A stretch of DNA of 64,000 nt from Mycolicibacterium anyangense (GTDB lineage: Bacteria > Actinomycetota > Actinomycetes > Mycobacteriales > Mycobacteriaceae): contig NZ_AP022620.1 of NCBI RefSeq assembly GCF_010731855.1, positions 5,456,001-5,520,000 of the forward strand, in the 5' to 3' direction. The position numbers and the translations under genes were made by a program. Shown here one piece after another: positions 44,163-51,318 of the stretch (its first letter is position 1; each line of letters opens with the position of its first letter). Under the pieces are notes generated by a model. It was not told the DNA's origin. It ran no database searches and saw only the letters and a list, made by a program, of their open reading frames with translations.

Positions 44163-44189
44163 GTTTGACGCACTCGTGACGACGGGTAT
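44163..44189 (+). promoter_or_regulatory. SigF-type promoter, rsbW-sigF autoregulation
   Basis: GTTT (44163-44166), 17 bases, GGGTAT (44184-44189): a full consensus match, 121 bp upstream of the rsbW start. This is the expected autoregulatory promoter of the sigF operon. A 19-codon ORF (44202-44261) with two initial ATGs lies in the leader; its meaning is unknown. Confidence 0.82.
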
Positions 44190-44310
44190 CACAGGCCCAC
44201 CATGATGACGACACTCGCACCGAGTACCCGGCCGACCGGAACGCCACACGATCATGGATAGCCCAACCCTGTACTGGAGTAGTGTCGGGGCGACCGTGCC
44301 GGGAGGCCAG

Positions 44311-44748
44311 ATGACGGATGGCGAGAGCCAAGGCAGCGCGCATCAGCGAAGCGCAGGCGCTGTCGAATTCAGGATCGGCGCGCGGGTGGAGAACCTCGCC
44401 GTGCTGCGGACATTGATCGGTGCGGTCGGAACCTTCGAGGATCTCGATTTCGACGCGGTCGCCGATCTGCGGCTCGCTGTCGACGAGGCCTGTACGCGGC
44501 TCATCCGATCGGCCGCCCCCAACGCCACGCTGGTGATCGTGGTCGATCCGCGTGACGACGTCGTCGTGGTGGAGGCCTCCACCGAGTGTGACACCTACGA
44601 CGTGGTCACCCCCGGTAGCTTCAGCTGGCACGTGCTGAGCTCGCTGACCGACGACGTGCAGACATTCCACAACGGTCACGAGCCCACTGGCGACGGGCAG
44701 ATCTTCGGCATCACTCTGACCACGAGGCGGGCAGGCTCCGCGAAGTGA
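44311..44748 (+). CDS. rsbW: Anti-sigma-F factor RsbW/UsfX
   Basis: A 145-residue GHKL-ATPase-fold anti-sigma factor, the length of M. tuberculosis UsfX (Rv3287c). LRTLIGAVGTFEDLDFDAVADLRLAVDEACTRLIR contains the N-box with the ATP/magnesium-binding Asp-Glu-Ala-Cys region, and GSFSWHVLSSLTDDVQTF follows. It holds SigF inactive until displaced by anti-anti-sigma factors. I chose ATG 44311 over 44254 because GGGAGG lies 5 bases before it and the protein then matches the known length. The stop overlaps the sigF start (GTGA), coupling synthesis of the pair. Confidence 0.94.
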   Translation: MTDGESQGSAHQRSAGAVEFRIGARVENLAVLRTLIGAVGTFEDLDFDAVADLRLAVDEACTRLIRSAAPNATLVIVVDPRDDVVVVEASTECDTYDVVTPGSFSWHVLSSLTDDVQTFHNGHEPTGDGQIFGITLTTRRAGSAK

Positions 44749-45536
44749 GTCCCCGATCGGCCAATAGTTCGTCGCCCCGGACGAATTCCGAGTATGCCGA
44801 CGTCCCGGACATGTTCCGGGAGCTGGCGACGCTGCCGGCGGACTCCCCGGAGTTCCAGCGCCAGCGTGACCGGATTGTCCAGCGGTGCCTGCCGCTGGCC
44901 GACCACATCGCCCGTCGATTCGATGGTCGTGGCGAGCCGCGCGACGACCTCGTCCAGGTAGCCCGCGTCGGTCTGGTCAATGCCGTGATCCGGTTCGACG
45001 TCGAAACCGGTTCGGACTTCGTGTCCTTCGCGGTGCCGACCATCATGGGTGAAGTTCGACGGCACTTCCGGGACAACAGCTGGTCGGTGAAGGTGCCCCG
45101 GCGGCTCAAGGAATTGCACCTGCGACTGGGCGCGGCCACATCCGAACTGTCCCAGCGATTGGGCCGGGCGCCGACCGCCAGCGAGCTGGCCGAAGAACTC
45201 GAGATGGACCGGGAAGAGGTCATCGAGGGCCTGGTCGCGGGTAGCTCCTACAACACGCTGTCGATCGACAGCGGCGGCGGCGGCGGTGACGACGATGCCC
45301 CCGCGATCGCCGACACCCTGGGGGATGTGGACACCAGCCTCGATCAGATCGAGAACCGGGAAGCGCTGCGGCCGCTACTCGCAGCGCTTCCGGAACGCGA
45401 GCGAACCGTGCTGTTGCTGCGATTCTTCGAATCGCTGACCCAAACTCAGATCGCCGAGCGGGTCGGGATCTCCCAGATGCACGTGTCGCGGTTACTGGCT
45501 AAATCGCTAGCTCGGCTCCGGGACGAGCTGCAGTAG
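44745..45536 (+). CDS. sigF: RNA polymerase sigma factor SigF
   Basis: A 263-residue SigB/SigF-type sigma-70 factor. Region 2 contains DDLVQVARVGLVNAVIRFDVETGSDFVSFAVPTIMGEVRRHFRD, region 3 APTASELAEELEMDREEVIEGL, and region 4 FFESLTQTQIAERVGISQMHVSRLLAKSLARLR. It directs stress and stationary-phase transcription in mycobacteria from GTTT-N15-17-GGGTAT promoters. Four such sites occur in the 4 kb upstream, including its own. Its 3' end overlaps by 30 bp the STAS-domain gene on the other strand. Confidence 0.96.
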   Translation: MSPRSANSSSPRTNSEYADVPDMFRELATLPADSPEFQRQRDRIVQRCLPLADHIARRFDGRGEPRDDLVQVARVGLVNAVIRFDVETGSDFVSFAVPTIMGEVRRHFRDNSWSVKVPRRLKELHLRLGAATSELSQRLGRAPTASELAEELEMDREEVIEGLVAGSSYNTLSIDSGGGGGDDDAPAIADTLGDVDTSLDQIENREALRPLLAALPERERTVLLLRFFESLTQTQIAERVGISQMHVSRLLAKSLARLRDELQ

Positions 45537-45947
45537 CCTGCGGGGCTCGCCGTCGAGCAGCGTGATGGCTTCCGGCACGGTGCCTGCGACCGGCAGGACC
45601 TTGTCCCGATCGCAGACCCGCAGCAGCCTGGCTACTGCTTCGCCGGAGACCAGCGCCCACCGGGCGCCGGAGTGTGCACAGCGCACATTGATCGTGTGCA
45701 AGGCCGAAAAACCGGCGGTACCAAAGAATTCCAGCGTGCTCAGGTCCAAGACCAGGCGCACGCCATCGGCGGCTGACTGCTCGACATACGCGGCGAACTC
45801 GACCGAGTTCGACGCATCGAGCTCACCGGAGACGGTGACGATGCCGACGGCCGGATCCGGCCAGTGGGTAGTGAAGCGGGCGGCGTGGCAATCAACGGAC
45901 TGCTGTGCAGCCGAACGCTCCGGACGATCTGTTCCTAATACAGGCAT
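45507..45947 (-). CDS. STAS-domain anti-anti-sigma factor-like protein
   Basis: A 146-residue SpoIIAA-type STAS protein (domain ~35-135: IVTVSGELDASNSVEFAAYVEQ, VLDLSTLEFFGTAGFSALH). The usual phosphoacceptor motif D-S/T-S-G is replaced by FGTAG, so Thr77 is the only candidate at the phosphorylation site. Cysteines 20, 90 and 112 could allow redox control, as reported for M. tuberculosis RsfA. Lying tail-to-tail with sigF, it is a good candidate to displace SigF from RsbW. The ATG at 45947 is preceded by GGAG. The 219 bp upstream (to 46166) hold its promoter, but I found no SigF-type site there. Confidence 0.85.
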   Translation of the reverse strand: MPVLGTDRPERSAAQQSVDCHAARFTTHWPDPAVGIVTVSGELDASNSVEFAAYVEQSAADGVRLVLDLSTLEFFGTAGFSALHTINVRCAHSGARWALVSGEAVARLLRVCDRDKVLPVAGTVPEAITLLDGEPRRLLQLVPEPS

Positions 45948-46166
45948 GGTGACTCCATCAGTCGAAGGATTCGTACTGTGGATCACGTCAAGGTGGTTAC
46001 CCGTGGGTGTAGGGAGTTGGTGCCTTCCCACACGTCAATGACGTTGTTTCCGGGCGGCTGTTAACTCAACCTGTTCTCGACCCTACTCCGGATGCCCGGC
46101 GAAAGACAGCCGAAGCGGCACATCGTCACTTCTGCCCGTTTCCGAAATTGACCCTCTGGTAAGTGG

Positions 46167-47333
46167 CTAGGGTGCCGGTGTCAGCGGGCCACCCAAGATG
46201 TTGCCGACGATGCCGCGAATCACGTTGCTGCCGTCCTCATTTCGCAGATCCGCATACCACTGTTCGGTGGTCTGCGGATCCTTGGCGTGCATCAGGTCGC
46301 ACCGCTTGCGCGCCCGTAACACCAGGTCAGCAGCCCGCTCGGTGCGCGATCCCTGGTAGGCGGCCAGTGCTGCGTGTACGTCATCGGGGTGGTCGCGCAG
46401 CGCCCACTGCAGGGCGATGGCATCCTCCATGGCCGAACAGCCGCCCTGTCCGATGTCCGGTGTGGTGTTGTGGGCGGCGTCGCCCAGGACCGCCACCCGG
46501 CCCTTCACCCAGGTGTGGAACGGGTCCAGGTCCAGGATCTCGACCCGGTTGGTGGTCAGTGGGTCGAGCCCGTCGATCAGCGCCTGCACCCCCGGTGCCC
46601 AGCCGGCGAAATGTTCGCGCAGTACCTCGCGAGCCGAAGCGCGGTCGTAGTCGGTGCCCTGTGGTTCGAGCACATCGAAGAAGAAGTAGAACCGGTTGCC
46701 GGCCACCGGCATCACCGAAACACGTTTTCCCGCACCGACATACGTGGTCCACCGAGTCGCCGGGCCGATCCGTTCATCGACCTGGACCAGGCCGTTGTAG
46801 TTGACGTATCCGGCGTAGCGCCGCGTCACCGGATGGCCGAGGACATACTCGCGGGTGATCGAACTCGCGCCGTCGGCACCGATGATGACGTCCGCCTGCA
46901 CCGTCGTCCCGTCGGCGAAGGTGGCGGTCGCGGCGTCTACGCCGTCGCGCACCTCGACCATCTTCATGCCGAAGTGGATGTCCTCGATGCCGTAGGCCTG
47001 CATCAGCATCGACTGGAGTTCGGCCCGCGCGATCGGGTAGGGACGCTGGCCCACTTCGTCGATCAGCGGCTGCATGCCGAACAGGCACATCGTCTCGCCG
47101 GTGAAGCCGTCGACGTAGCTCATCTCCTCGACCATGCCGCCCAGGGCTGCGGTCTGCTGTTCCAGGCCCAGATAGTTGAGGCACTTCACCCCGTTGGACC
47201 ACACCGAGATGGCCGCGCCGACCGGTTTGTTCTCGGTGACCCGCTCGTAGACCTCGGTATCGATCCCGATCCGGCGCAGCGCGATGGCCGCGCTCATACC
47301 GCCCATGCCCGCGCCGATGATCACGACCTTCAC
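46167..47333 (-). CDS. hpxO: FAD-dependent urate hydroxylase (HpxO type)
   Basis: A 388-residue aromatic-hydroxylase-like flavoprotein. Near the start VVIIGAGMGGMSAAIALRR binds FAD, GVKCLNYLGL and RPYPIARAELQ follow, and the second FAD site is VAVLGDAAHNTTPDIGQGGCSAMEDA. The KPVGAAISVW, YAGYVNYNGLVQVDE and GKRVSVMPV segments closely resemble Klebsiella HpxO, which oxidises urate to 5-hydroxyisourate. It starts with GTG 4 bp after the hiuH stop. Placement in a urate operon with no urate oxidase gene supports the assignment. Confidence 0.93.
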   Translation of the reverse strand: MKVVIIGAGMGGMSAAIALRRIGIDTEVYERVTENKPVGAAISVWSNGVKCLNYLGLEQQTAALGGMVEEMSYVDGFTGETMCLFGMQPLIDEVGQRPYPIARAELQSMLMQAYGIEDIHFGMKMVEVRDGVDAATATFADGTTVQADVIIGADGASSITREYVLGHPVTRRYAGYVNYNGLVQVDERIGPATRWTTYVGAGKRVSVMPVAGNRFYFFFDVLEPQGTDYDRASAREVLREHFAGWAPGVQALIDGLDPLTTNRVEILDLDPFHTWVKGRVAVLGDAAHNTTPDIGQGGCSAMEDAIALQWALRDHPDDVHAALAAYQGSRTERAADLVLRARKRCDLMHAKDPQTTEQWYADLRNEDGSNVIRGIVGNILGGPLTPAP

Positions 47334-47337
47334 CCGC

Positions 47338-47649
47338 TCAGCTCCCTCGGTACGTTGAATAGGAATAGGGCGACAACAGCAGCGGCACATGGTATTTGCC
47401 TGCTGCATCGGTGATGTCGACGGTGATGACCACCTCCGGGTAGAAGGTGTCCACACCCTGGGTGGCGAAGTATGCACCGGTGTCGAAGTGCAGCCGGTGC
47501 ACACCGGGGGGCACGTCGCCGCCGAGACCGGCGATCCGGCCGTCGGCGTCGGTGGCCGCGCTCGCGGCGTCACCGTCGAGGGTGACGGTGACCCCGGTGG
47601 CGGGTTTACCGGTGGTGGCGTCCAGGACGTGGGTGCTCAGCTGTGCCAT
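47338..47649 (-). CDS. hiuH: 5-hydroxyisourate hydrolase
   Basis: A 103-residue transthyretin-related protein ending in the diagnostic YRGS tetrapeptide, with LSTHVLDATTGKPA at the start and FYPEVVITVDI in the middle. The catalytic His of THVLD, the arginine of GVHRLHF and the C-terminal YRGS fit the family active site. It hydrolyses the unstable 5-hydroxyisourate made by HpxO to OHCU. It starts 4 bp after the uraD stop. Confidence 0.96.
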   Translation of the reverse strand: MAQLSTHVLDATTGKPATGVTVTLDGDAASAATDADGRIAGLGGDVPPGVHRLHFDTGAYFATQGVDTFYPEVVITVDITDAAGKYHVPLLLSPYSYSTYRGS

Positions 47650-47653
47650 GTGC

Positions 47654-48163
47654 TCAAGCCTGCCCCACGGGAGGCCCGCTCAGCAGCCGTTGCAGCCGCA
47701 GCCGGTTGATCTTGGCCAACTCGTTGCGCATCACCCGCCGCTCGGTCTCCGGGTCGTTGCCCAGCCGGTCGACGAGGATGGCGAGCAGGTCGTCGGCCGA
47801 GCGGCCGCTGGCGCACACCAGGTACACGTAGCCGAACCTGTCTTCGTACTCCCGATTCTTTTCGGCCAGTTGGGCTTTCACCGCAGTGTCGGCATCGGTG
47901 ACACCGGCCTGCTCGCGTTGCGAGGACGGGTTGTCCGGGCGATCGCCGATGCGGGGGTGGCCGTCGAGCGCGGCGTCGAGTTCGGCATCGGGGAGTTCGG
48001 CCAGCACCCGGTCGGCCCGGTCCAGCACGGCGTCGACGTCCCCGAATGGGCCGCCGGCCAGCACCCGGCGCGCCCAGATCGGCGACGAACACACCTCGAA
48101 CAGCGCGTGCATGCGCTGGCGGTCGGACAGTGCGTTGAAGCCGTCCAGACCCAGGACTCTCAC
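47654..48163 (-). CDS. uraD: OHCU decarboxylase
   Basis: A 169-residue all-helical protein with the catalytic His69 in DGHPRIGDRP and Glu84 in SQREQAGV, then the FGYVYLVCASGRSADDLL segment and RNELAKINRLRLQRLL. It decarboxylates OHCU to S-allantoin, completing the urate pathway. Its GTG overlaps the stop of the upstream permease fusion by GTGA. A second domain of this family is fused to that permease, and in it the active-site histidine is phenylalanine, so this stand-alone protein is likely the true enzyme. Confidence 0.94.
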   Translation of the reverse strand: MRVLGLDGFNALSDRQRMHALFEVCSSPIWARRVLAGGPFGDVDAVLDRADRVLAELPDAELDAALDGHPRIGDRPDNPSSQREQAGVTDADTAVKAQLAEKNREYEDRFGYVYLVCASGRSADDLLAILVDRLGNDPETERRVMRNELAKINRLRLQRLLSGPPVGQA

Positions 48164-50061
48164 GTCAGCTCGTTGAGTCGGTTGAACCGGGCCGCCGCGA
48201 TCGGGTTGGCGTCGGCGACCAGTTCACCGAACCGGTAGTTGGCGATCTTGGCGATCTCGATGAGCGCGAACGCCTTCTCCGCGCTGGCCGAGTTGTCCAT
48301 CCGTGACCAGCCGTTGCGCAGCACGTTCTCGAACGGCTTGGTCTCCCGGGCACAGATCACCAGCGGGAAACCGAAGTGTTCCCGGTAGGCCCCGGCCAGC
48401 TCGACCAGGTCGTTGTGGTCCGCTTCGCCCAGGCTGCTCAGCGCGATGTGGTCGACGGCCAGCACCCGCCCGCTCTCGTCCTCGGCGCCGAGGTCGGGGA
48501 AGGCGTTGATCAGTTCTTGCTGCTGTTCGGTGGAGCCGGTCAGGAGCGCATCCTGGAAGGCCTCCCGCAACTGCTGGGTGTCGGCGAACGGCCGCTGCTC
48601 GAAGGCGCGCCGCACCGCCCAGGGAACCCCCTGCACCACATGGCCGAATACCTCGGTGAACCGCTCCTCGGTCATGGCGTTGACCTCGTCGAGGGTGATG
48701 GTGCCGCCTCCGGCCACCCGCGGGCCCCGGCTGCCGGTGTGGAAGAACACGATGTTGAGCAGGATCGCGCTGACGGCGCCGATGCTGATACCGCTGCCGA
48801 AGAGCAGGTTGATACCGGCGGGCATGCCCTTGGCGATATCCGGATAGGTGGTCACCCACAGCGCCAGCGCCAGGCTGGTGGTGACGATGATCAGATTGCG
48901 GTGATCGGTGAAGTCCACCTTGCCCAGCGTCTGGATGCCGACGACGGCCACCGTTGCGAACAGGGTGAGCGCCGCGCCGCCGAGCACCGGATTGGGGATC
49001 GAGGCGACGACGGCGGCCACCTTGGGCAGGAAGCCCAGCAGGATCATGATCGCTCCCGCGGCGGCCACCACCCACCGGCTCTTGACCCCGGTCAGCCGGA
49101 CCAGGCCCACGTTCTCCGAGAACGCGGTGTACGGAAACGAGTTGAAGATGCCGCCGATGGTGGTGGCCACCCCGTCGGCCCGCAGGACGTTGCCGATATC
49201 GGCCGCGGTCACCCGCTTGCCGACGATCTCGCCGGTGGCGATGGTGCTGCCGGTCGACTCCACCGCCGTGATCAGCAGCACGATGATCATCGTCAGGCAG
49301 GCCACGAAGTCGAACTTGGGCATGCCGAACAGGAACGGCTGGGTGAAGCCGATCGCCGATGCCTCACCGACCTTGTCGAAGTTCATGTCGCCCAGCCCAT
49401 AGGCGAATGCGCAACCGATCACCAGGCCGAGCAGGACCGCGATGGTGGCCAGGAAACCGCGGAACAGCCGCTGGATCGCCACGATCACGACGATCGTGCC
49501 CAGCGCGTACAGGAACCACCGGATGTTGGCCGGGTCCTTCTCGTGGGTGTGCGGATTGGTCACCGCGTCCATGGCCCCCACGGGCACCAGACACAGCCCG
49601 ATGATGGTGATGAGCGTTCCCGTCACGACCGGCGGAAAGAACTTGAGCAGCTTGATGAAGATGGGTGCGATCAGGAAGGTGAACACGCCTGCGACGATCA
49701 CCGCACCGTAGACGTAGAGCATGCTCGCCGAACCGCCGCCGTGGGCCAGTCCGATCGCGATGATGGGGGAGACGCCGGCGAACGTCACACCCTGCAGCAG
49801 CGGCAGCCGCACACCGATCTTCCACACCCCGACGGACTGCAGGATGGAGGCGATTCCGCAGGTGAACAGGTCAGCGGTGATGAGCTTGACCAGCTCCTGC
49901 TGGGACAGTCCAACCGCGCCGGCGATGATGATCGGCACCAGTACCGCGCCGGCATAGAACGCCACCACGTGCTGGAACCCGTAGGTCGCCAGCTTGGGGA
50001 TGGGCAGCACCTCGTCGACCGGGTGCACACGCTTTGACGAAGGGGTGACCATGGTGGACAT
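48160..50061 (-). CDS. NCS2 urate/xanthine permease fused to an OHCU-decarboxylase-like domain
   Basis: A 633-residue fusion. Residues ~1-445 are a nucleobase:cation symporter-2 with about 14 membrane spans, QGVTFAGVSPIIAIG, and the family signature around TAVESTGSTIATGEIVGKRV. Residues ~457-633 form a cytoplasmic OHCU-decarboxylase fold: PWAVRRAFEQRPF, then FGFPLVICARETKPFENVL and ALIEIAKIANYRFGELV are well conserved. The catalytic His-Pro pair is replaced by Phe521-Pro (INAFPDLG) while a Glu is kept near 546. The tail may be inactive, acting as a docking or regulatory module that passes urate to the soluble enzymes. It heads the operon; ATG 50061 was chosen, with ATG 50052 possible. Confidence 0.9.
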   Translation of the reverse strand: MSTMVTPSSKRVHPVDEVLPIPKLATYGFQHVVAFYAGAVLVPIIIAGAVGLSQQELVKLITADLFTCGIASILQSVGVWKIGVRLPLLQGVTFAGVSPIIAIGLAHGGGSASMLYVYGAVIVAGVFTFLIAPIFIKLLKFFPPVVTGTLITIIGLCLVPVGAMDAVTNPHTHEKDPANIRWFLYALGTIVVIVAIQRLFRGFLATIAVLLGLVIGCAFAYGLGDMNFDKVGEASAIGFTQPFLFGMPKFDFVACLTMIIVLLITAVESTGSTIATGEIVGKRVTAADIGNVLRADGVATTIGGIFNSFPYTAFSENVGLVRLTGVKSRWVVAAAGAIMILLGFLPKVAAVVASIPNPVLGGAALTLFATVAVVGIQTLGKVDFTDHRNLIIVTTSLALALWVTTYPDIAKGMPAGINLLFGSGISIGAVSAILLNIVFFHTGSRGPRVAGGGTITLDEVNAMTEERFTEVFGHVVQGVPWAVRRAFEQRPFADTQQLREAFQDALLTGSTEQQQELINAFPDLGAEDESGRVLAVDHIALSSLGEADHNDLVELAGAYREHFGFPLVICARETKPFENVLRNGWSRMDNSASAEKAFALIEIAKIANYRFGELVADANPIAAARFNRLNELT

Positions 50062-50095
50062 GCCCCCAAGGATCGGCCAGGAGGACACTGTTCGC

Positions 50096-50641
50096 ATGTC
50101 GAACGGTGGGTCGGCCGCCGGTGTGCTGCTTGCCGCCGGAGCCGGTGTCCGCTATGGGATGCCGAAAGTGCTTGCCGCACAGGGCAAGTGGCTGTCCTCA
50201 GCGGTGGCGGCGCTGTCTGGCGGTGGTTGCGGCGATGTGATCGTGGTGTTGGGTGCGGCGGTGGTGGATGTGCCGCCGCCGGCCCGAGCGGTCGTGGCCA
50301 CGGACTGGCAGCGGGGGATGGGCGCCTCGTTGCGGGCTGGTCTGCGCGCGACCGGCGACGCCCGCTACGCGGTGGTGCTCACCGTCGACACCCCCGATAT
50401 CGGTGCCGAGGTGGTGAACCGGGTGCTGGCCGCGGCGCGGGAATCGGATTCCGGGATCGCCCGGGCGACCTACGCCGGCAGACCCGGGCATCCGGTCGTC
50501 ATCGGACGGCGGCACTGGGCTGGCGTGCTGGAGACGCTGCACGGCGACGAGGGCGCTCGGCGGTTCCTGGCTGCCCGCACCGATGTGGTGGCCGTCGACT
50601 GTGCAGACCTGGCGACCGGCGTCGATATCGACGAACCCTAG
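50096..50641 (+). CDS. MocA-like molybdenum cofactor nucleotidyltransferase
   Basis: A 181-residue MobA/MocA-type protein: AAGVLLAAGAGVRYGMPKVL is the nucleotide-binding loop, LTVDTPDIGAEVV the metal-binding Asp region, ARATYAGRPGHPVVIGRRHW the conserved GRPGHP of MocA, and DEGARRFLAAR follows. MocA attaches CMP to the molybdopterin cofactor required by XDH-family enzymes. It is divergent from the urate operon with only 34 bp between start codons, and the window encodes a matching dehydrogenase. A related guanylyl- or 2-phospho-lactate-type transferase is less likely because of GRPGHP. Confidence 0.85.
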   Translation: MSNGGSAAGVLLAAGAGVRYGMPKVLAAQGKWLSSAVAALSGGGCGDVIVVLGAAVVDVPPPARAVVATDWQRGMGASLRAGLRATGDARYAVVLTVDTPDIGAEVVNRVLAAARESDSGIARATYAGRPGHPVVIGRRHWAGVLETLHGDEGARRFLAARTDVVAVDCADLATGVDIDEP

Positions 50642-50955
50642 ATTCCGAACGCCTCTGCGAACCGGCCTACCGCGTCGGTGGCCACCGCGGTGGCCTGCTC
50701 ATGACCGGCTCGCGCCCGACTGGCCACCGCGCCGGTACTCGGGTCGAGGGTCACCTCGGCCAGCATCTCCCCGGTGGTCGGCTCGCACACCGCCCACGAG
50801 TAGCCGGTGTCGGACGCCCACGCGGCCAGGCTCTGCTCGACGTAGTCGACCCGCGACTCACCGAGATCGGCGAGCGCAAACCGGTCATCGATACGCTCAT
50901 CGGCGCGCAGTGCGCGCAAATACCAAGCGCCGGCGTTGATTTCGACGGGCTCCAC
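50638..50955 (-). CDS. Short GNAT-like protein
   Basis: A 105-residue protein whose N-terminal part (EINAGAWYLRALRADERIDDRFALADLG) resembles the first strands of RimJ/RimL-type N-acetyltransferases, and WAVCEPTTGEMLAEVTLDPS the next beta hairpin. It stops before the acetyl-CoA-binding loop (Q/RxxGxG/A) of a full GNAT enzyme, so it is either a remnant or a non-catalytic domain. It starts with GTG one base after the DUF1707 stop and is likely co-translated with it. The 3' end overlaps the MocA-like gene by 4 bp. Confidence 0.65.
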   Translation of the reverse strand: MEPVEINAGAWYLRALRADERIDDRFALADLGESRVDYVEQSLAAWASDTGYSWAVCEPTTGEMLAEVTLDPSTGAVASRARAGHEQATAVATDAVGRFAEAFGI

Positions 50956-50956
50956 C

Positions 50957-51313
50957 TCAGCTACGCCGACCGTAGAGAAGCATGCCGACCACCGGCAGCG
51001 CCAGCCAGGCCAGCCAGCCGTGCGGCACCAGCATGGTGAACCCGAGCGCGATCAATGGGATCACCGCCATCGCGATGGCCCGCCAGTCACGGGTGTGCTC
51101 GGCGCCGGCGACCGGTGTGACGGGCAGGTCGGCAAAGATCGGTTGCAGGTCGGCGCGGGTGAGCGCGGCGCTGACCGCCGCGCTGCGTTCGGAGAACTCT
51201 TCCGGTGTCAGCCGTCCCTCGGAGAACTGCTTGCCGAGCAGTTGCAACGCATCCTCGCGTTCGGCCGTGCCGATCCGCACCCGTTCGGTTTCCTCGCCCA
51301 CGGGGTACATCAT
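50957..51313 (-). CDS. DUF1707 membrane protein
   Basis: A 118-residue protein with a DUF1707 domain (residues ~12-60: RIGTAEREDALQLLGKQFSEGRLTPEEFSERSAAV) and two C-terminal hydrophobic segments (AIAMAVIPLIALGFTML and WLAWLALPVVGMLL). DUF1707 domains are common at the N-terminus of actinobacterial membrane proteins and have no known activity. The start at 51313 leaves only 5 bp to the divergent SDR start; a GTG near 51280 is an alternative beginning exactly at the domain. Confidence 0.78.
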   Translation of the reverse strand: MMYPVGEETERVRIGTAEREDALQLLGKQFSEGRLTPEEFSERSAAVSAALTRADLQPIFADLPVTPVAGAEHTRDWRAIAMAVIPLIALGFTMLVPHGWLAWLALPVVGMLLYGRRS

Positions 51314-51318
51314 GCTCC

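Noticed and set aside
45948..46166. SigF promoter for the STAS gene
   Set aside because: GGGTAA-like sequence exists on the minus strand, but no GTTT at 15-17 bases upstream.
48376..50037. 553-codon open frame opposite the permease fusion
   Set aside because: Antisense shadow, low-complexity D/Q/H/R-rich translation.
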